In this document: piece by piece, positions 27,381-37,424 of the stretch
How the letters are laid out: each line of letters starts with the position of its first letter
Numbering within the stretch: position 1 is the first letter of the stretch
NCBI RefSeq assembly: GCF_001983165.1
Contig: NZ_MNPU01000008.1
Location: 62,001 to 126,000, forward strand
Direction of reading: 5' to 3'
Source: Pseudomonas gessardii
Lineage (GTDB): Bacteria; Pseudomonadota; Gammaproteobacteria; Pseudomonadales; Pseudomonadaceae
DNA: 64,000 nucleotides
Translations under genes and position numbers: made by a program
The notes under the pieces: model-generated
Database searches by the model: none
Told to the model about the DNA's origin: nothing
The model's input: the letters and a program-made list of their open reading frames with translations, nothing else

Positions 27381-27704
27381 ATGAGCATTAGCGGAGTTGG
27401 TGGTGGTAGTGGCGGCGGCGGTGGCTTTGGCGACATCGGCGGCATGGGTAACCAAGGCAATATAGTTGGCAAGGGAGTCGAGTCGGGCCCGCAACAGGGT
27501 GGTGGTCTGGACCCTGAAGCCCTGAAGAAACTTTTGGCGCAACTGTTGGGCGGCGCGGGTGGCGCAGGCGGATCCCAGGGCAGTGGCGGCAGTAGTGGCG
27601 GCGATGAGGGTGATCAAGATTCTATGCGCCAACAGATGAGTGGCCAACAACAGCAAGGTGTGCAGATGCCCCCAGAGAACAACAACTCCGTCAACTTTGG
27701 CTAA
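27381..27704 (+). CDS. Glycine-rich, cysteine-free small protein (harpin-like composition)
   Basis: A 107-residue protein rich in Gly, Ser and Gln, with no Cys and no aromatic residue except two Phe. Residues 1-43 are Gly-rich (SISGVGGGSGGGGGFGDIGG), 44-57 form a leucine helix (DPEALKKLLAQLLGG), and 58-107 are Gly/Ser/Gln/Asn-rich with QQMSGQQQQGVQMPPENN. There is no signal peptide. The composition recalls type III-secreted harpins and their helical LxxLL-type core, but no secretion genes are nearby, so this is only a resemblance. GTGGAG lies ten bases before the ATG, and a strong terminator follows. Confidence 0.6.
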   Translation: MSISGVGGGSGGGGGFGDIGGMGNQGNIVGKGVESGPQQGGGLDPEALKKLLAQLLGGAGGAGGSQGSGGSSGGDEGDQDSMRQQMSGQQQQGVQMPPENNNSVNFG

Positions 27705-27739
27705 TCAAAAGCACTCTGGCGCAGAGAGTTTTGTATAAA

Positions 27740-27775
27740 AAAGCCCTGCCTGAAACCCAGGCAGGGCTTTTACAT
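27740..27775. terminator. Bidirectional intrinsic terminator
   Basis: AAAGCCCTGCCTG (27740-27752) pairs with CAGGCAGGGCTTT (27758-27770) with T-runs on both strands. It separates the glycine-rich protein gene from the convergent lptF-like gene. Confidence 0.92.
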
Positions 27776-27792
27776 TGCTGTACGTCAGTCGA

Positions 27793-28575
27793 TTATTGAA
27801 TCGAAGAACGCGGCTTGACCGGCTGGTTGTCGTTGGAGATGGTCACTTCAACGCGGCGGTTCATGGCACGGCCCGACACGCTGGCGTTATCGGCAACCGG
27901 GTATTCCTTGCCGTAGCCGGTGGTCACGATACGGCCTGGGTTAACGCCCATCTTGATCAGTGCAACCTGCACCGAAGCCGCGCGGCGCTCAGACAGGGTC
28001 AGGTTGTAGGCATCGCTGCCGGTGCTGTCGGTGTAGCCTTCGACAATCACTTTGCGATCCGGGTTTTCCTGGAGGAATTGTGCCAGTTTGTTGATGTTCA
28101 CCAGGCCGCTGGATTTCAGGTCAGCCTTGTTGGTGGCAAACAGCACGTCACCGAAGGTTACCAGGGTACCGCGCTCAGTCTGCTTGGCATTCAAGCTGCC
28201 TTGCAGTTGCTTGATCTGTGCGTCGCGGGCTTCGAGCAGGGCGCGGGCACGTTCGTCGCCGGCGTTTTTCAGCTTGGCTTCGGACTCGCGCAGGGCGATG
28301 GTGTCCTTGGCCACTTCAACGCGCTGGTTGGTCAGGTAGGCCAGTTGGTCGACCTTCTTCTCGTCTTCCTTGTCGCGGTAAGCCTTGTCGGCCTTGTCCA
28401 GCCATTCGCTGGCGTCCTTGGTTTCCAAGGCGGCGATTTTGGTCGCCTGCGGGTTGGCTTGCAGGGCCGAGAAGTTGGTCCGTGCGTTTTCCAGGTTCGC
28501 GTTAGGCGGGGTGGAGCAAGCCGCCAGTGCAACGCTCATCGCCAGCAGGGCAGGGATCATCAGTTGTTTACGCAT
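27793..28575 (-). CDS. lptF: OmpA-family lipoprotein (LptF-like)
   Basis: A 260-residue outer-membrane lipoprotein: signal peptide and lipobox ALAAC (Cys20), then a helical DUF4398-type region (about 25-125) with coiled-coil character (ARALLEARDAQIKQLQGSLN). The C-terminal OmpA peptidoglycan-binding domain (about 135-250) has VIVEGYTDSTGSDAYN, LSERRAASVQ and AMNRRVEVTI. It anchors the outer membrane to peptidoglycan. I take it as the orthologue of P. aeruginosa LptF (lipotoxin F, PA3692), which is envelope-stress controlled; the symbol is tentative. The smaller DUF4398 lipoprotein lies upstream in the same direction. Confidence 0.85.
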   Translation of the reverse strand: MRKQLMIPALLAMSVALAACSTPPNANLENARTNFSALQANPQATKIAALETKDASEWLDKADKAYRDKEDEKKVDQLAYLTNQRVEVAKDTIALRESEAKLKNAGDERARALLEARDAQIKQLQGSLNAKQTERGTLVTFGDVLFATNKADLKSSGLVNINKLAQFLQENPDRKVIVEGYTDSTGSDAYNLTLSERRAASVQVALIKMGVNPGRIVTTGYGKEYPVADNASVSGRAMNRRVEVTISNDNQPVKPRSSIQ

Positions 28576-28628
28576 AGTGGTGTCGTCCTTTCAATTCGAT
28601 TTCGAGTGCGATGCAAACAAGGCGCTGC

Positions 28629-29054
28629 TTACTTATGCTGGATCACAGCAGGGCGCATACCTTCCTGACGCAGCTCCTGAACAGCCTTCTGAGAATCCTT
28701 CAGGGCCAGGTCGGCCTTGGCAGCCTGGGCCTTGCGCTCTGCAACGCGTGCGTCCCACTCGGCCTGTTCGGCCAGGCGACGGGCTTCGTCGTACTTCTTG
28801 TCATGCATGGCCAGTTCGGCTTGCTTGAGCTTGTCCTGGGCCGCTTTCATTTCCACGGCGGCGTATTCGGTACCGCCAGCGCTGACGGCGCTGTTCACGG
28901 CCGATTGGGTCACGGCGTACTGCTCGGTTGGCGGGTTGCCGGCGCAGCCCGCGAGGACGAAGCTGGTACCGATTGCCAACGCGGCCAATTTAAGCCCGCG
29001 CAGATGGTTAAACGAGGATTTGGCAGTGCTGGTCTTCATCGTCTTCAACTCCAT
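28629..29054 (-). CDS. DUF4398 lipoprotein
   Basis: A 141-residue lipoprotein with a long basic leader, hydrophobic core and lipobox VLAGC (Cys37). The mature part is a charged antiparallel helical pair, rich in Ala, Lys and Glu, with AAQDKLKQAELAMHDKKYDE and a repeat of RRLAEQAEWDARVAERKAQA, typical of DUF4398. The start at 29054 has AGGAG seven bases upstream; a second ATG five codons later also has a GGAG. The 53-base gap to the lptF-like gene suggests one transcript. Both proteins share a helical DUF4398-type segment, so a joint structural role is inferred. Confidence 0.85.
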   Translation of the reverse strand: MELKTMKTSTAKSSFNHLRGLKLAALAIGTSFVLAGCAGNPPTEQYAVTQSAVNSAVSAGGTEYAAVEMKAAQDKLKQAELAMHDKKYDEARRLAEQAEWDARVAERKAQAAKADLALKDSQKAVQELRQEGMRPAVIQHK

Positions 29055-29463
29055 TGGGTAACTCCTGAAAAAACATCAAATCCATCTACGGTGTTCAGCG
29101 TCTGCGTTTTGGCGGTGAAGCTCAGTGTGCCTTTTCAAACGCCTGTTCCAAGTGATGGCTTACTGGCTGTGACCCAAGGCTTTTTTGAATAGTTCAGCAA
29201 AGATGGCGATTTGCCCGAAAAAACATCTGAACAAATCTGACCCGATAGTCAGCGTGTGAAAAATGGAACTTTTGCTGCGCGCAGTAGTACTCAAATGCCC
29301 TGAAAGGCCCGGAATAGAAGGGGGAATGCTGTTCAGTGAATAAGCAAAGAAATAGTGGCGAGCGGGCTTGCCACAGAGATGCCGAACATTGCTTGTAAGC
29401 GCGAGGCTTGAACGGCACTCTTGAGGATCAAAGCGTCCCGGATTCCTGGCTGGAGATTGGCTG
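29055..29463. other. Divergent intergenic region upstream of ppc
   Basis: These 409 bases hold the promoters for the lipoprotein pair (minus) and ppc (plus). The part from about 29190 to 29350 is AT-rich. I see no ORF with coding character, no REP and no convincing terminator. A GAACTT at 29265 looks like an AlgU -35, but no correctly spaced -10 follows. Confidence 0.4.
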
Positions 29464-32109
29464 ATGAGCGATATCGATGCACGTTTGCGTGAAGATGTTC
29501 ACCTGCTGGGTGAACTGCTGGGCAACACGATTCGAGAACAGTACGGTGATGAGTTCCTCGACAAGATCGAGCAGATCCGCAAGGGCGCCAAGGCCGATCG
29601 CCGGGGCGCGGCAACGGAGGCGGCGGCCGGCGAAGAGCTCAGCGCCAGCCTCAACCAGTTGCAGGAAGACGAGTTGTTGCCGGTGGCGCGTGCGTTCAAC
29701 CAGTTCCTCAACCTGGCCAATATCGCTGAACAGTACCAACTGATTCACCGGCGCGATGAGTCCCAGCCGGCTCCGTTTGAATCGCGGGTGCTGCCCGAGT
29801 TGCTGGCGCGTTTGCAGCGTGAAGGCCATAGCAGTGAATCCCTGGCCCGCCAGTTGGCACGGCTGGAGATCGAGCTGGTGCTCACCGCCCACCCCACCGA
29901 AGTCGCGCGCCGCACCCTGATCCAGAAATACGACGCTATCGCCGCGCAACTGGCCTTGCAGGATCACCGTGACTTGACCAGCGCCGAGCGCGAGCAGATT
30001 CGTCAACGCCTGCAACGGCTGATCGCCGAAGCCTGGCACACCGAAGAAATCCGCCGCACCCGGCCCACCCCGGTGGACGAGGCCAAGTGGGGCTTTGCGG
30101 TGATCGAGCATTCGTTGTGGCACGCGATCCCCAACTACCTGCGCAAGGCCGATCACGCCTTGCACGCCGCCACCGGCCTGCGCCTGCCCCTGGAGGCGGC
30201 ACCGATCCGCTTCGCCTCGTGGATGGGCGGCGACCGTGACGGCAACCCCAACGTGACGGCGCCCGTGACCCGTGAAGTCTTGCTGCTGGCGCGCTGGATG
30301 GCGGCGGACCTGTACTTGCGCGATATCGATCAGTTGGCCTCCGAGCTGTCGATGCAGCAGGCCAGCCCCGAGTTGCAGGCCAGGGTCGGCGATAGCGTCG
30401 AGCCTTATCGGGCCTTGCTCAAGCAACTGCGCGAACGCCTGCGCGCCACCCGCAATTGGGCGCACGCGGCGTTGGCCGGCAGCCTCCCGGCGCCGGCCGA
30501 GGTGCTGCAAAACAATCGCGACCTGCTGGAGCCGCTGGAGCTGTGCTATCAGTCCCTGCACGCCTGTGGCATGGGCGTGATTGCCGACGGCCCGCTGCTC
30601 GATTGCCTGCGCCGTGCGGTAACGTTCGGCCTGTTCCTGGTGCGCCTGGATGTGCGCCAGGACTCCAGCCGGCATTCGGCGGCGATGAGCGAAATCACCG
30701 ACTACCTGGGCCTGGGTCGCTATGAGGACTGGGACGAAGACGCGCGCATCACCTTCCTGATGCAGGAATTGGCCAACCGTCGCCCATTGTTGCCGGGGTA
30801 TTTCAAGCCATCGGCCGACACCGCCGAAGTGCTCAATACCTGCAAGGAAATTGCCGCCGCGCCCGCCGCCTCCCTGGGCTCCTACGTTATCTCCATGGCC
30901 GGCGCGGCGTCCGATGTGCTGGCGGTGCAGTTGCTGCTCAAGGAGTCCGGGGTGCAGCGGCCGATGCGTGTGGTGCCGCTGTTCGAGACCCTGGCCGACC
31001 TGGACAACGCCGGCCCGGTGATCGAGCGCCTGCTGCTGTTGCCCGGCTATCGCGCGCGTCTGCAAGGCCCGCAGGAAGTGATGATCGGCTATTCGGACTC
31101 GGCCAAGGACGCCGGCACTACTGCGGCGGCCTGGGCCCAATACCGGGCCCAGGAACGCCTGGTGGATATCTGCCGCGAGCAGCAGGTGGAGTTGCTGTTG
31201 TTCCATGGTCGCGGCGGCACCGTTGGCCGTGGCGGCGGCCCGGCCCACGCGGCGATTTTGTCGCAGCCACCGGGCTCGGTGGCCGGGCGGTTCCGCACCA
31301 CCGAGCAGGGCGAGATGATTCGCTTCAAGTTCGGCCTGCCGGATATCGCCGAGCAGAACCTCAATCTGTACCTGGCCGCGGTACTGGAGGCGACCTTGTT
31401 GCCACCGCCACCCCCGGAGCCGGCCTGGCGCCATTTGATGGATGAATTGGCGGCCGATGGTGTCAGCGCCTATCGCGCGGTGGTGCGGGAAAATCCGCAG
31501 TTCGTCGAGTATTTTCGCCAGTCCACGCCGGAGCAGGAACTGGGCCGCTTGCCCCTGGGCAGTCGCCCGGCCAAGCGTCGTGCCGGGGGCATCGAGAGCC
31601 TGCGCGCAATCCCGTGGATTTTCGGCTGGACCCAGACGCGCCTGATGCTGCCGGCCTGGCTGGGCTGGGAAGCGGCCTTGAGCAAGGCCCTGGAGCGCGG
31701 CGAAGGCCAGTTGCTGGGGCAGATGCGTGAGCAATGGCCGTTCTTCCGCACCCGCATCGATATGCTGGAAATGGTCCTGGCCAAGGCCGACGCCGATATC
31801 GCCCGGCTGTATGACCAACGTCTGGTACACGCCGACCTGCTGCCATTGGGCGCGCATTTACGCGACCTATTGTCGCAGGCGTGTGCCGTGGTGCTTGGCC
31901 TGACCGGCCAGTCGCAGTTGCTGGCCCACAGCCCCGACACCCTGGAGTTCATCCGCCTGCGCAACACCTACCTCGACCCGTTGCACCTGTTGCAGGCCGA
32001 GCTGCTGGCCCGCTCCCGCCAGCAGGAGGCGACACAGGACAGCCCTCTGGAACAGGCGCTGCTGGTGTCCGTGGCCGGTATTGCCGCCGGGCTGCGTAAC
32101 ACTGGCTGA
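29464..32109 (+). CDS. ppc: Phosphoenolpyruvate carboxylase
   Basis: An 881-residue cytosolic enzyme that carboxylates phosphoenolpyruvate to oxaloacetate, refilling the TCA cycle. Signatures: [12 protein letters not shown] with catalytic His143, [13 protein letters not shown] near 252-264, [11 protein letters not shown] near 540-550 with the catalytic Lys, and [14 protein letters not shown] near 580-593 with the catalytic Arg. The C-terminus ends in LRNTG, matching the usual NTG tail. ATG at 29464 gives [20 protein letters not shown]. It is monocistronic with a strong terminator. Confidence 0.97.
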   Translation: MSDIDARLREDVHLLGELLGNTIREQYGDEFLDKIEQIRKGAKADRRGAATEAAAGEELSASLNQLQEDELLPVARAFNQFLNLANIAEQYQLIHRRDESQPAPFESRVLPELLARLQREGHSSESLARQLARLEIELVLTAHPTEVARRTLIQKYDAIAAQLALQDHRDLTSAEREQIRQRLQRLIAEAWHTEEIRRTRPTPVDEAKWGFAVIEHSLWHAIPNYLRKADHALHAATGLRLPLEAAPIRFASWMGGDRDGNPNVTAPVTREVLLLARWMAADLYLRDIDQLASELSMQQASPELQARVGDSVEPYRALLKQLRERLRATRNWAHAALAGSLPAPAEVLQNNRDLLEPLELCYQSLHACGMGVIADGPLLDCLRRAVTFGLFLVRLDVRQDSSRHSAAMSEITDYLGLGRYEDWDEDARITFLMQELANRRPLLPGYFKPSADTAEVLNTCKEIAAAPAASLGSYVISMAGAASDVLAVQLLLKESGVQRPMRVVPLFETLADLDNAGPVIERLLLLPGYRARLQGPQEVMIGYSDSAKDAGTTAAAWAQYRAQERLVDICREQQVELLLFHGRGGTVGRGGGPAHAAILSQPPGSVAGRFRTTEQGEMIRFKFGLPDIAEQNLNLYLAAVLEATLLPPPPPEPAWRHLMDELAADGVSAYRAVVRENPQFVEYFRQSTPEQELGRLPLGSRPAKRRAGGIESLRAIPWIFGWTQTRLMLPAWLGWEAALSKALERGEGQLLGQMREQWPFFRTRIDMLEMVLAKADADIARLYDQRLVHADLLPLGAHLRDLLSQACAVVLGLTGQSQLLAHSPDTLEFIRLRNTYLDPLHLLQAELLARSRQQEATQDSPLEQALLVSVAGIAAGLRNTG

Positions 32110-32141
32110 CATTTGTCGCGTGTTCTCAAGGGCTTGCAGAC

Positions 32142-32184
32142 AAAACCGCCGGCCGACCCGAAAGGGCGGTGCCGGCGGTTTTGG
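32142..32184 (+). terminator. Intrinsic terminator after ppc
   Basis: AAAACCGCCGGC (32142-32153) pairs with GCCGGCGGTTTT (32171-32182), with a 17-base loop. It lies 33 bases after the ppc stop. Confidence 0.8.
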
Positions 32185-32267
32185 GGCGGGGTTGCACCAA
32201 GGGATACCGCGACCAAAAGGCTTGTGTGGTGCGGGTTCTTCCGACTTTTGGCGGCTTGTGTGGTTAG

Positions 32268-33050
<783 letters not shown>

Positions 33051-33071
33051 TCTGACGATCGGCTTGACGTT

Positions 33072-33100
33072 CAACGGCCCGCTTGCGGGCCGTTGTTGTT
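33072..33100 (+). terminator. Intrinsic terminator after adk
   Basis: CAACGGCCCGC (33072-33082) pairs with GCGGGCCGTTG (33085-33095), then TTGTTTAT. The tight hairpin lies 22 bases after the adk stop. Confidence 0.8.
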
Positions 33101-33140
33101 TATACTGGTAAACTTTTTTTCGATTTGGACACCCCCACCG

Positions 33141-33824
33141 ATGAGCACCCTGCTGGCCCTGGACACCGCGACTGAAGCTTGCTCCGTTGCCCTGCTGCAT
33201 GACGGCAAGGTCACGAGCCACTATGAGGTGATCCCCCGCTTGCACGCGCAAAAGTTGCTGCCGATGATCAAGCAGTTGTTGCTCGATGCCGGCACCACCT
33301 TGTCGGCGGTGGACGCCATCGCCTTTGGCCGCGGCCCGGGGGCGTTCACTGGCGTGCGCATCGCCATCGGCGTGGTGCAGGGCCTGGGGTTTGCCCTGGA
33401 GCGCCCGGTATTGCCGGTGTCCAACCTGGCCGTGCTGGCCCAGCGCGCACTGCGTGAGCATGGCGCGGCCCAGGTGGCGGCAGCCATTGATGCACGGATG
33501 GATGAGGTCTACTGGGGCTGCTACCGCGAAACTGCTGGCGAGATGCGCCTGGTCGGCGTTGAAGCGGTGCAGCCACCCGAAGCCGCCGCGTTGCCGGCCG
33601 ATGCCAGTGGCGACTGGTTTGGTGCCGGTACGGGTTGGGGGTATGGCGAGCGGATCGCCGTGGCAACGGTCGGCCAGGATGCCGGGATGTTGCCCCATGC
33701 CGAAGACCTGCTGACCCTGGCGCGTTTTGCCTGGGAACGCGGCGAGGCGATCCCGGCTGATCAGGCCGCTCCGGTGTACCTGCGCGATAAAGTGGCGCAG
33801 ACCAAGGCTGAGCGCGGGCTCTAG
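33141..33824 (+). CDS. tsaB: tRNA t6A37 biosynthesis protein TsaB
   Basis: A 227-residue inactive ASKHA-fold protein that forms the TsaB-TsaD-TsaE complex making threonylcarbamoyl-adenosine at position 37 of ANN-decoding tRNAs. It has LLALDTATEACSVAL (4-18), RLHAQKLLPMI, and FGRGPGAFTGVRIAIGVVQG near 66-85. The C-terminal PVYLRDKVAQ is conserved. The ATG at 33141 starts MSTLLALDT; an in-frame extension upstream runs into the adk terminator. tcdA, which further modifies the same base, lies at 51.7 kb. Confidence 0.93.
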   Translation: MSTLLALDTATEACSVALLHDGKVTSHYEVIPRLHAQKLLPMIKQLLLDAGTTLSAVDAIAFGRGPGAFTGVRIAIGVVQGLGFALERPVLPVSNLAVLAQRALREHGAAQVAAAIDARMDEVYWGCYRETAGEMRLVGVEAVQPPEAAALPADASGDWFGAGTGWGYGERIAVATVGQDAGMLPHAEDLLTLARFAWERGEAIPADQAAPVYLRDKVAQTKAERGL

Positions 33825-34016
33825 GTTTATTGCGGTCAGCCTCTAATGTGGGAGCTGTCGAGCCCCACCGTTGATCGCAGGCAATCCTCACCAATCGTCA
33901 GAATTTCCCCCTGGGTTTAAACCTTTGCCCATTTATGTGTTCTAGTTGTCACCAGAGCATTTGCGTGCCAAGGAAAGTGCCGCTAAATTGCCATTACTGA
34001 TCACGGATCTGCATGC

Positions 34017-34337
34017 ATGCGTATAGACGGCTTTTCTTCCCAGCCCTACCCCCTCAAGCGCAAGCCACGCAAGGCGAACGTGACGGTAGACGAGTCCGTC
34101 GAAGAGTCCCCCGACTTTATTGAAGTCCAGCCAGAAACCTCCCAAGGCGCGACGCCTTCCGCGCGCTCCCAGGGCGCCAGCGGCGCACGTATCAGCGGCG
34201 TTCCGGCGCGCCAGCAAGACATGGTCTTCCCGCGCTCCATGAGCCGCAACGTTGCCACGGCCCTGGCCAGCTACCTGACCACGGCAGGCTTTGTCGAATG
34301 GGATATGGAAGTGCTGGGTCTCGATATCCATATCTGA
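34017..34337 (+). CDS. Conserved hypothetical protein
   Basis: A 106-residue protein with a basic start (YPLKRKPRKANVTVDES), an acidic and Ser/Gln-rich middle likely disordered (residues 25-65), and an ordered C-terminus VATALASYLTTAGFVEWDME plus VLGLDIHI. No known domain is recognised. It has no signal peptide. Its stop overlaps the start of the DUF72 gene (TGATG), so the two are co-translated. The 190 bases upstream hold a degenerate REP fragment near 33848 and presumably its promoter. Confidence 0.7.
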   Translation: MRIDGFSSQPYPLKRKPRKANVTVDESVEESPDFIEVQPETSQGATPSARSQGASGARISGVPARQQDMVFPRSMSRNVATALASYLTTAGFVEWDMEVLGLDIHI

Positions 34338-35197
34338 TGCTGTTGCCTTATTTCCTCGGTTGCCCGTCCTGGAGTGAAAACGCCTGGCGCGAGTACCTGT
34401 ATCCACAAGATGCCCGCGCCACGGATTTTCTCGGGCTCTATTGCCAGGTGTTCAACGCCTGCGAAGGCAACACCACCTTCTACGCGCGGCCCTCGGTGGC
34501 CACCGTGCAGCGCTGGGCCGAGATCATGCCCGCGCACTTTCGGTTTACCGCCAAATTTCCCGGTGATATCAGCCACAGTGCTGACCTGCGCGAACAGTTG
34601 CCCGCCGCCGAAAGCTTCCTCGGCCTGATGAGCCCGCTGGGCGAGCGGGTTTCGCCACTGTGGCTGCAACTGCCGGCCAGTTTCACCCCGCAGCGGCTGG
34701 GGGAACTGGCAGGGTTTATCGACGGCCTGGAGCGCCCGCTGGCGGTGGAAGTGCGTCACCGCGAATTCTTCGCCAAGGGCGACGCCGAGCGCAGCCTCAA
34801 CCGCTTGCTGCGTGACCGTGGTGTCGAGCGCATCTGCCTGGACCCACGGGCGTTGTTCAGTTGCACTTCAACCTCGGCCGCCGTGCTCCATGCCCAATCG
34901 AAAAAGCCCAAGGTCCCGCCCCGGCCGGCGGCGTTGACCCAGTTCCCCCAGGTGCGCTTTATCGGCCACCCGGAGCTGGAAGCCAACGATCCGTTCCTGG
35001 TGCCGTGGGTGGAAAAAGTCGCCGGCTGGATCGAGGAAGGGCGCACGCCCTATGTGTTCTTGCACACCTCGGACAACCGCCTGGCGGCCCAACTGGCCAT
35101 ACGCTTTCACCAGCAATTGAGAGTGCGGTTGCCGGGGTTGCCAGCGTTGGCGCAGTTGCATCGGGAACCTGCGGTGGAGCAACTGGGGTTGCTCTAG
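34337..35197 (+). CDS. DUF72 family protein (YecE-like)
   Basis: A 286-residue TIM-barrel-like protein of the DUF72/COG1801 family. It has LGCPSWSENAWREYLYP near 7-23, YCQVFNACEGNTTFYARPS near 35-53 (the family E-x-N-x-T-FY motif), FRFTAKFPGDISH near 71-83 and LAVEVRHREFF near 135-145. The C-terminal YVFLHTSDNRLA stretch corresponds to the fNNh-type site. Function is unsettled. The ATG overlaps the stop of the preceding small gene. Confidence 0.88.
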   Translation: MLLPYFLGCPSWSENAWREYLYPQDARATDFLGLYCQVFNACEGNTTFYARPSVATVQRWAEIMPAHFRFTAKFPGDISHSADLREQLPAAESFLGLMSPLGERVSPLWLQLPASFTPQRLGELAGFIDGLERPLAVEVRHREFFAKGDAERSLNRLLRDRGVERICLDPRALFSCTSTSAAVLHAQSKKPKVPPRPAALTQFPQVRFIGHPELEANDPFLVPWVEKVAGWIEEGRTPYVFLHTSDNRLAAQLAIRFHQQLRVRLPGLPALAQLHREPAVEQLGLL

Positions 35198-35207
35198 GCG
35201 CGCGGGA

Positions 35208-35828
35208 TCAAGCCGCCAGGCGCAGGTTCTGCAGGATCAGCGGGCGGGCCCAACCACAATCGAAGTCCAATGCCTTTTGCTGCAGCGCTAGTTCTTCATC
35301 GGGATACGGTTCGGCGGCGGGTGGCAGCAGGTCCAGTTCGAGCTCGGCAATCGGCAGGAACAACGGCTTGGCTTGCGGCGCCGGGCCCGGGGCGGGTAAT
35401 GGCTGGCCGGCAGTGAGGACGATGGGGCGTACCCAGCCACTCTCGAAGTTCTGCTGGCGTTGCTGGGCAACGATTTCATCCTCCGGGAACGGCACGGCCG
35501 CCGGTGGCAGCAGGTCCAGTTCGAACTCGGCAATCGGCAGGAACAGTGGCTCAGGCGGGGCGACCTCGGTGTCCTGGACGTCGCAATGACGTTGGGTAAC
35601 GATTTGCGTCAGCAGGTCGCTGCCGGCGCTGGGTTCGATCGAGGCATCCACCGGCACCGGGTCTGCGGCCAACTGCGCCCCTGGCTCCTGGCCAAGCTGC
35701 TCGGCCAACGCCCGGGCGAAGAAGTCCTGCCACACATGACTGACGCCGGCCAGCGCTTGGGTATTGCGCAGGCCGAAGTGGTTGTGGGTCGGCAGGACAC
35801 CGGTGAATAGGGAATGAATGTCTGACAT
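35208..35828 (-). CDS. Unknown protein with a tandem 'LFLPIAE-ELDLLPPAA' repeat
   Basis: A 206-residue protein. The N-terminus (MSDIHSLFTGVLPTHNHFGL) is conserved-looking, with a helix VSHVWQDFFARALAEQLG. The C-terminal half holds two copies of a roughly 50-residue unit: PLFLPIAEFELDLLPPAAVP...PEDEIVAQQRQQNFESGW-VRPIVL and PLFLPIAELELDLLPPAAEP...PDEELALQQKALDFDCGW-ARPLIL. There is no signal peptide or known domain, and the sequence is rich in Pro, acidic and Gln residues. It is divergent from rsmJ and convergent with the DUF72 gene. The ATG at 35828 follows GAGAGAA; an in-frame GTG/ATG extension to 35858 is less likely. Confidence 0.7.
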   Translation of the reverse strand: MSDIHSLFTGVLPTHNHFGLRNTQALAGVSHVWQDFFARALAEQLGQEPGAQLAADPVPVDASIEPSAGSDLLTQIVTQRHCDVQDTEVAPPEPLFLPIAEFELDLLPPAAVPFPEDEIVAQQRQQNFESGWVRPIVLTAGQPLPAPGPAPQAKPLFLPIAELELDLLPPAAEPYPDEELALQQKALDFDCGWARPLILQNLRLAA

Positions 35829-35923
35829 TTCTCTCGGTCGACGCTCAGGGTCTGGCAAAATGCCTGATCCTTTTTTATCGGCCGCTTTTGGCCGATCCTT
35901 AATATTTTTGAGCGTAGCAAACG

Positions 35924-36718
35924 ATGAGCGAACAACCCGCGGCCAGCCGCATTCGGGTCGAGGCCTTGGCCGACGGTTTCCAGGCCCGCGCCCAGCACTG
36001 GGCCGAGCAGCTTGGCTTGCCTGTGCAGCTGGCGGATGCTGAGTTTGCCCTGCAAGTGGGCGAGCATGGCCTGCAACTGCAACAGCTGGGCCCCGATGCG
36101 CCTGGCCCGGTGCGGGTGGATTTTGTCGAGGGCGGTGCGGCCCATCGCCGGCTCTATGGCGGTGGCAGCGGGCAGATGATCGCCAAGGCGGTGGGGGTGT
36201 CCCAAGGTGTGCGTCCGCGGGTGCTGGATGCCACGGCGGGCCTGGGCAAGGACGCGTTCGTACTGGCCAGCCTGGGCTGCGAGATGAGCCTGATCGAGCG
36301 TCAGCCGTTGATCGGGGCCTTGCTCGAAGATGGCCTGGCGCGTGGGGCGGATGATTTTGAAGTGGCGCCCATTGTTGCGCGGATGACCCTGCTCAAAGGC
36401 AACTCCATCGAGGTGATGCGCCATTGGGAGGGGGAGCCGCCGCAGGTGATCTACCTCGACCCGATGTTTCCCCACCGTGAGAAAACCGCCCTGGTGAAGA
36501 AGGAAATGCGCCTGTTTCGCCCGCTGGTGGGCGACGACCCGGATGCCCCGGCGTTGCTCGCGGCGGCCTTGGCCCTGGCCAGCCATCGGGTGGTGGTAAA
36601 GCGCCCACGCAAGGCGCCGTGCATCGACGGGCCCAAGCCGAGCCATGCGCTGGATGGCAAATCCAGCCGGTACGATATTTATCCGAAGAAAGCGCTCAAG
36701 GCCGGTACGCCCGCATAA
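35924..36718 (+). CDS. rsmJ: 16S rRNA (guanine1516-N2)-methyltransferase RsmJ
   Basis: A 264-residue SAM-dependent enzyme that methylates G1516 of 16S rRNA. It has [20 protein letters not shown] near 66-85, the SAM-binding [20 protein letters not shown] near 100-119, [15 protein letters not shown], and the catalytic-type [11 protein letters not shown] near 184-194. The C-terminal [20 protein letters not shown] is typical. It is convergent with the mexL-like gene and overlaps its 3' end by 23 bases. Confidence 0.94.
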   Translation: MSEQPAASRIRVEALADGFQARAQHWAEQLGLPVQLADAEFALQVGEHGLQLQQLGPDAPGPVRVDFVEGGAAHRRLYGGGSGQMIAKAVGVSQGVRPRVLDATAGLGKDAFVLASLGCEMSLIERQPLIGALLEDGLARGADDFEVAPIVARMTLLKGNSIEVMRHWEGEPPQVIYLDPMFPHREKTALVKKEMRLFRPLVGDDPDAPALLAAALALASHRVVVKRPRKAPCIDGPKPSHALDGKSSRYDIYPKKALKAGTPA

Positions 36719-37331
36719 AAAACCCCACCACTTCCTGCACATGCTCTTCGGCGGCGGCTTTGCTCAAGCGTTCGCCACAGCCATACAGCAAGCGGAAATT
36801 GGCCGTGCCCTTGAGCATGCAAAAGAAGTGTTCGGCCGCAGTAAACGGCTTGTCGATGCTCAAGGCACCACTCTGGTTGATCTTGCCCAGCAAGCGTTCC
36901 ATGCCCTGCAACATCCGCATGGGGCCGGCTTCAAAGAAGATCTGCGACAGCTTCGGATCCTGATTACCCGAGGTCATCATCAAGCGATGCAGGTTCACCG
37001 ACTCATCGCTGTTGATCAGCAGGTGAAAGCCCCGGGCGATGTTCAGCAGCACCTTCTCCACCGGCACACCGTCGGGCAGCTCGAAATACATCACCGGCAG
37101 TTGCGCTTCGCACTTGGCCTCGACGGCGGCGGTGAACAGGGTTTCCTTGTCGGTGAAGTGGCTGTAGACCGTCAGTTTCGACACCCCCGCCTCAAGGGCC
37201 ACGGCGTCCATGCTGGTGCTCGCGTAACCGTTGCTCAAGAACAGGATTTTCGCTGCGTCGAGGATTGCCTGGCGTTTTGCCATGTCCTTGGGACGCCCGG
37301 GGCTATTGGTGGTTACAGGATTGTCAGACAT
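36696..37331 (-). CDS. mexL: TetR repressor of the adjacent RND pump (MexL-like)
   Basis: A 211-residue TetR regulator. The helix-turn-helix covers [20 protein letters not shown] and [20 protein letters not shown], with TDKETLF after it. The C-terminal domain matches the AcrR/TetR_C group. Its length and its divergent position next to a MexJK-like pump fit MexL, which represses mexJK in P. aeruginosa; the symbol rests on that synteny. A palindromic operator candidate lies in the 93-base gap (37374-37387). The 3' end overlaps rsmJ. Confidence 0.85.
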   Translation of the reverse strand: MSDNPVTTNSPGRPKDMAKRQAILDAAKILFLSNGYASTSMDAVALEAGVSKLTVYSHFTDKETLFTAAVEAKCEAQLPVMYFELPDGVPVEKVLLNIARGFHLLINSDESVNLHRLMMTSGNQDPKLSQIFFEAGPMRMLQGMERLLGKINQSGALSIDKPFTAAEHFFCMLKGTANFRLLYGCGERLSKAAAEEHVQEVVGFFMRAYRP

Positions 37332-37373
37332 TTTTACTTTAAATAGTGGACTGGTGAGTTTGGTATTAATAAC

Positions 37374-37387
37374 ATACCGGTCAGTAT
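37374..37387. promoter_or_regulatory. Candidate MexL-type operator
   Basis: ATAC-CGGTCA-GTAT is an inverted repeat in the divergent gap, with a second imperfect one (GGTAT...ATACC, 37361-37378) overlapping its left side. Both are AT-flanked and sit where promoters for mexL and mexJ must lie. Confidence 0.55.
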
Positions 37388-37424
37388 AATTACTCCAAGC
37401 ACTATTTGCGAAAGGTCCTTCAGC

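Noticed and set aside
29265..29300. AlgU-type promoter (GAACTT) upstream of ppc
   Set aside because: The nearest -10-like TCAAA is 19 bases away, longer than the usual 16-17, and the orientation points toward ppc, not the lipoproteins.
29428..31857. 809-codon open frame antisense to ppc
   Set aside because: An antisense by-product of high-GC coding sequence; residue makeup is dominated by Gln, Arg and Gly runs with no domain.
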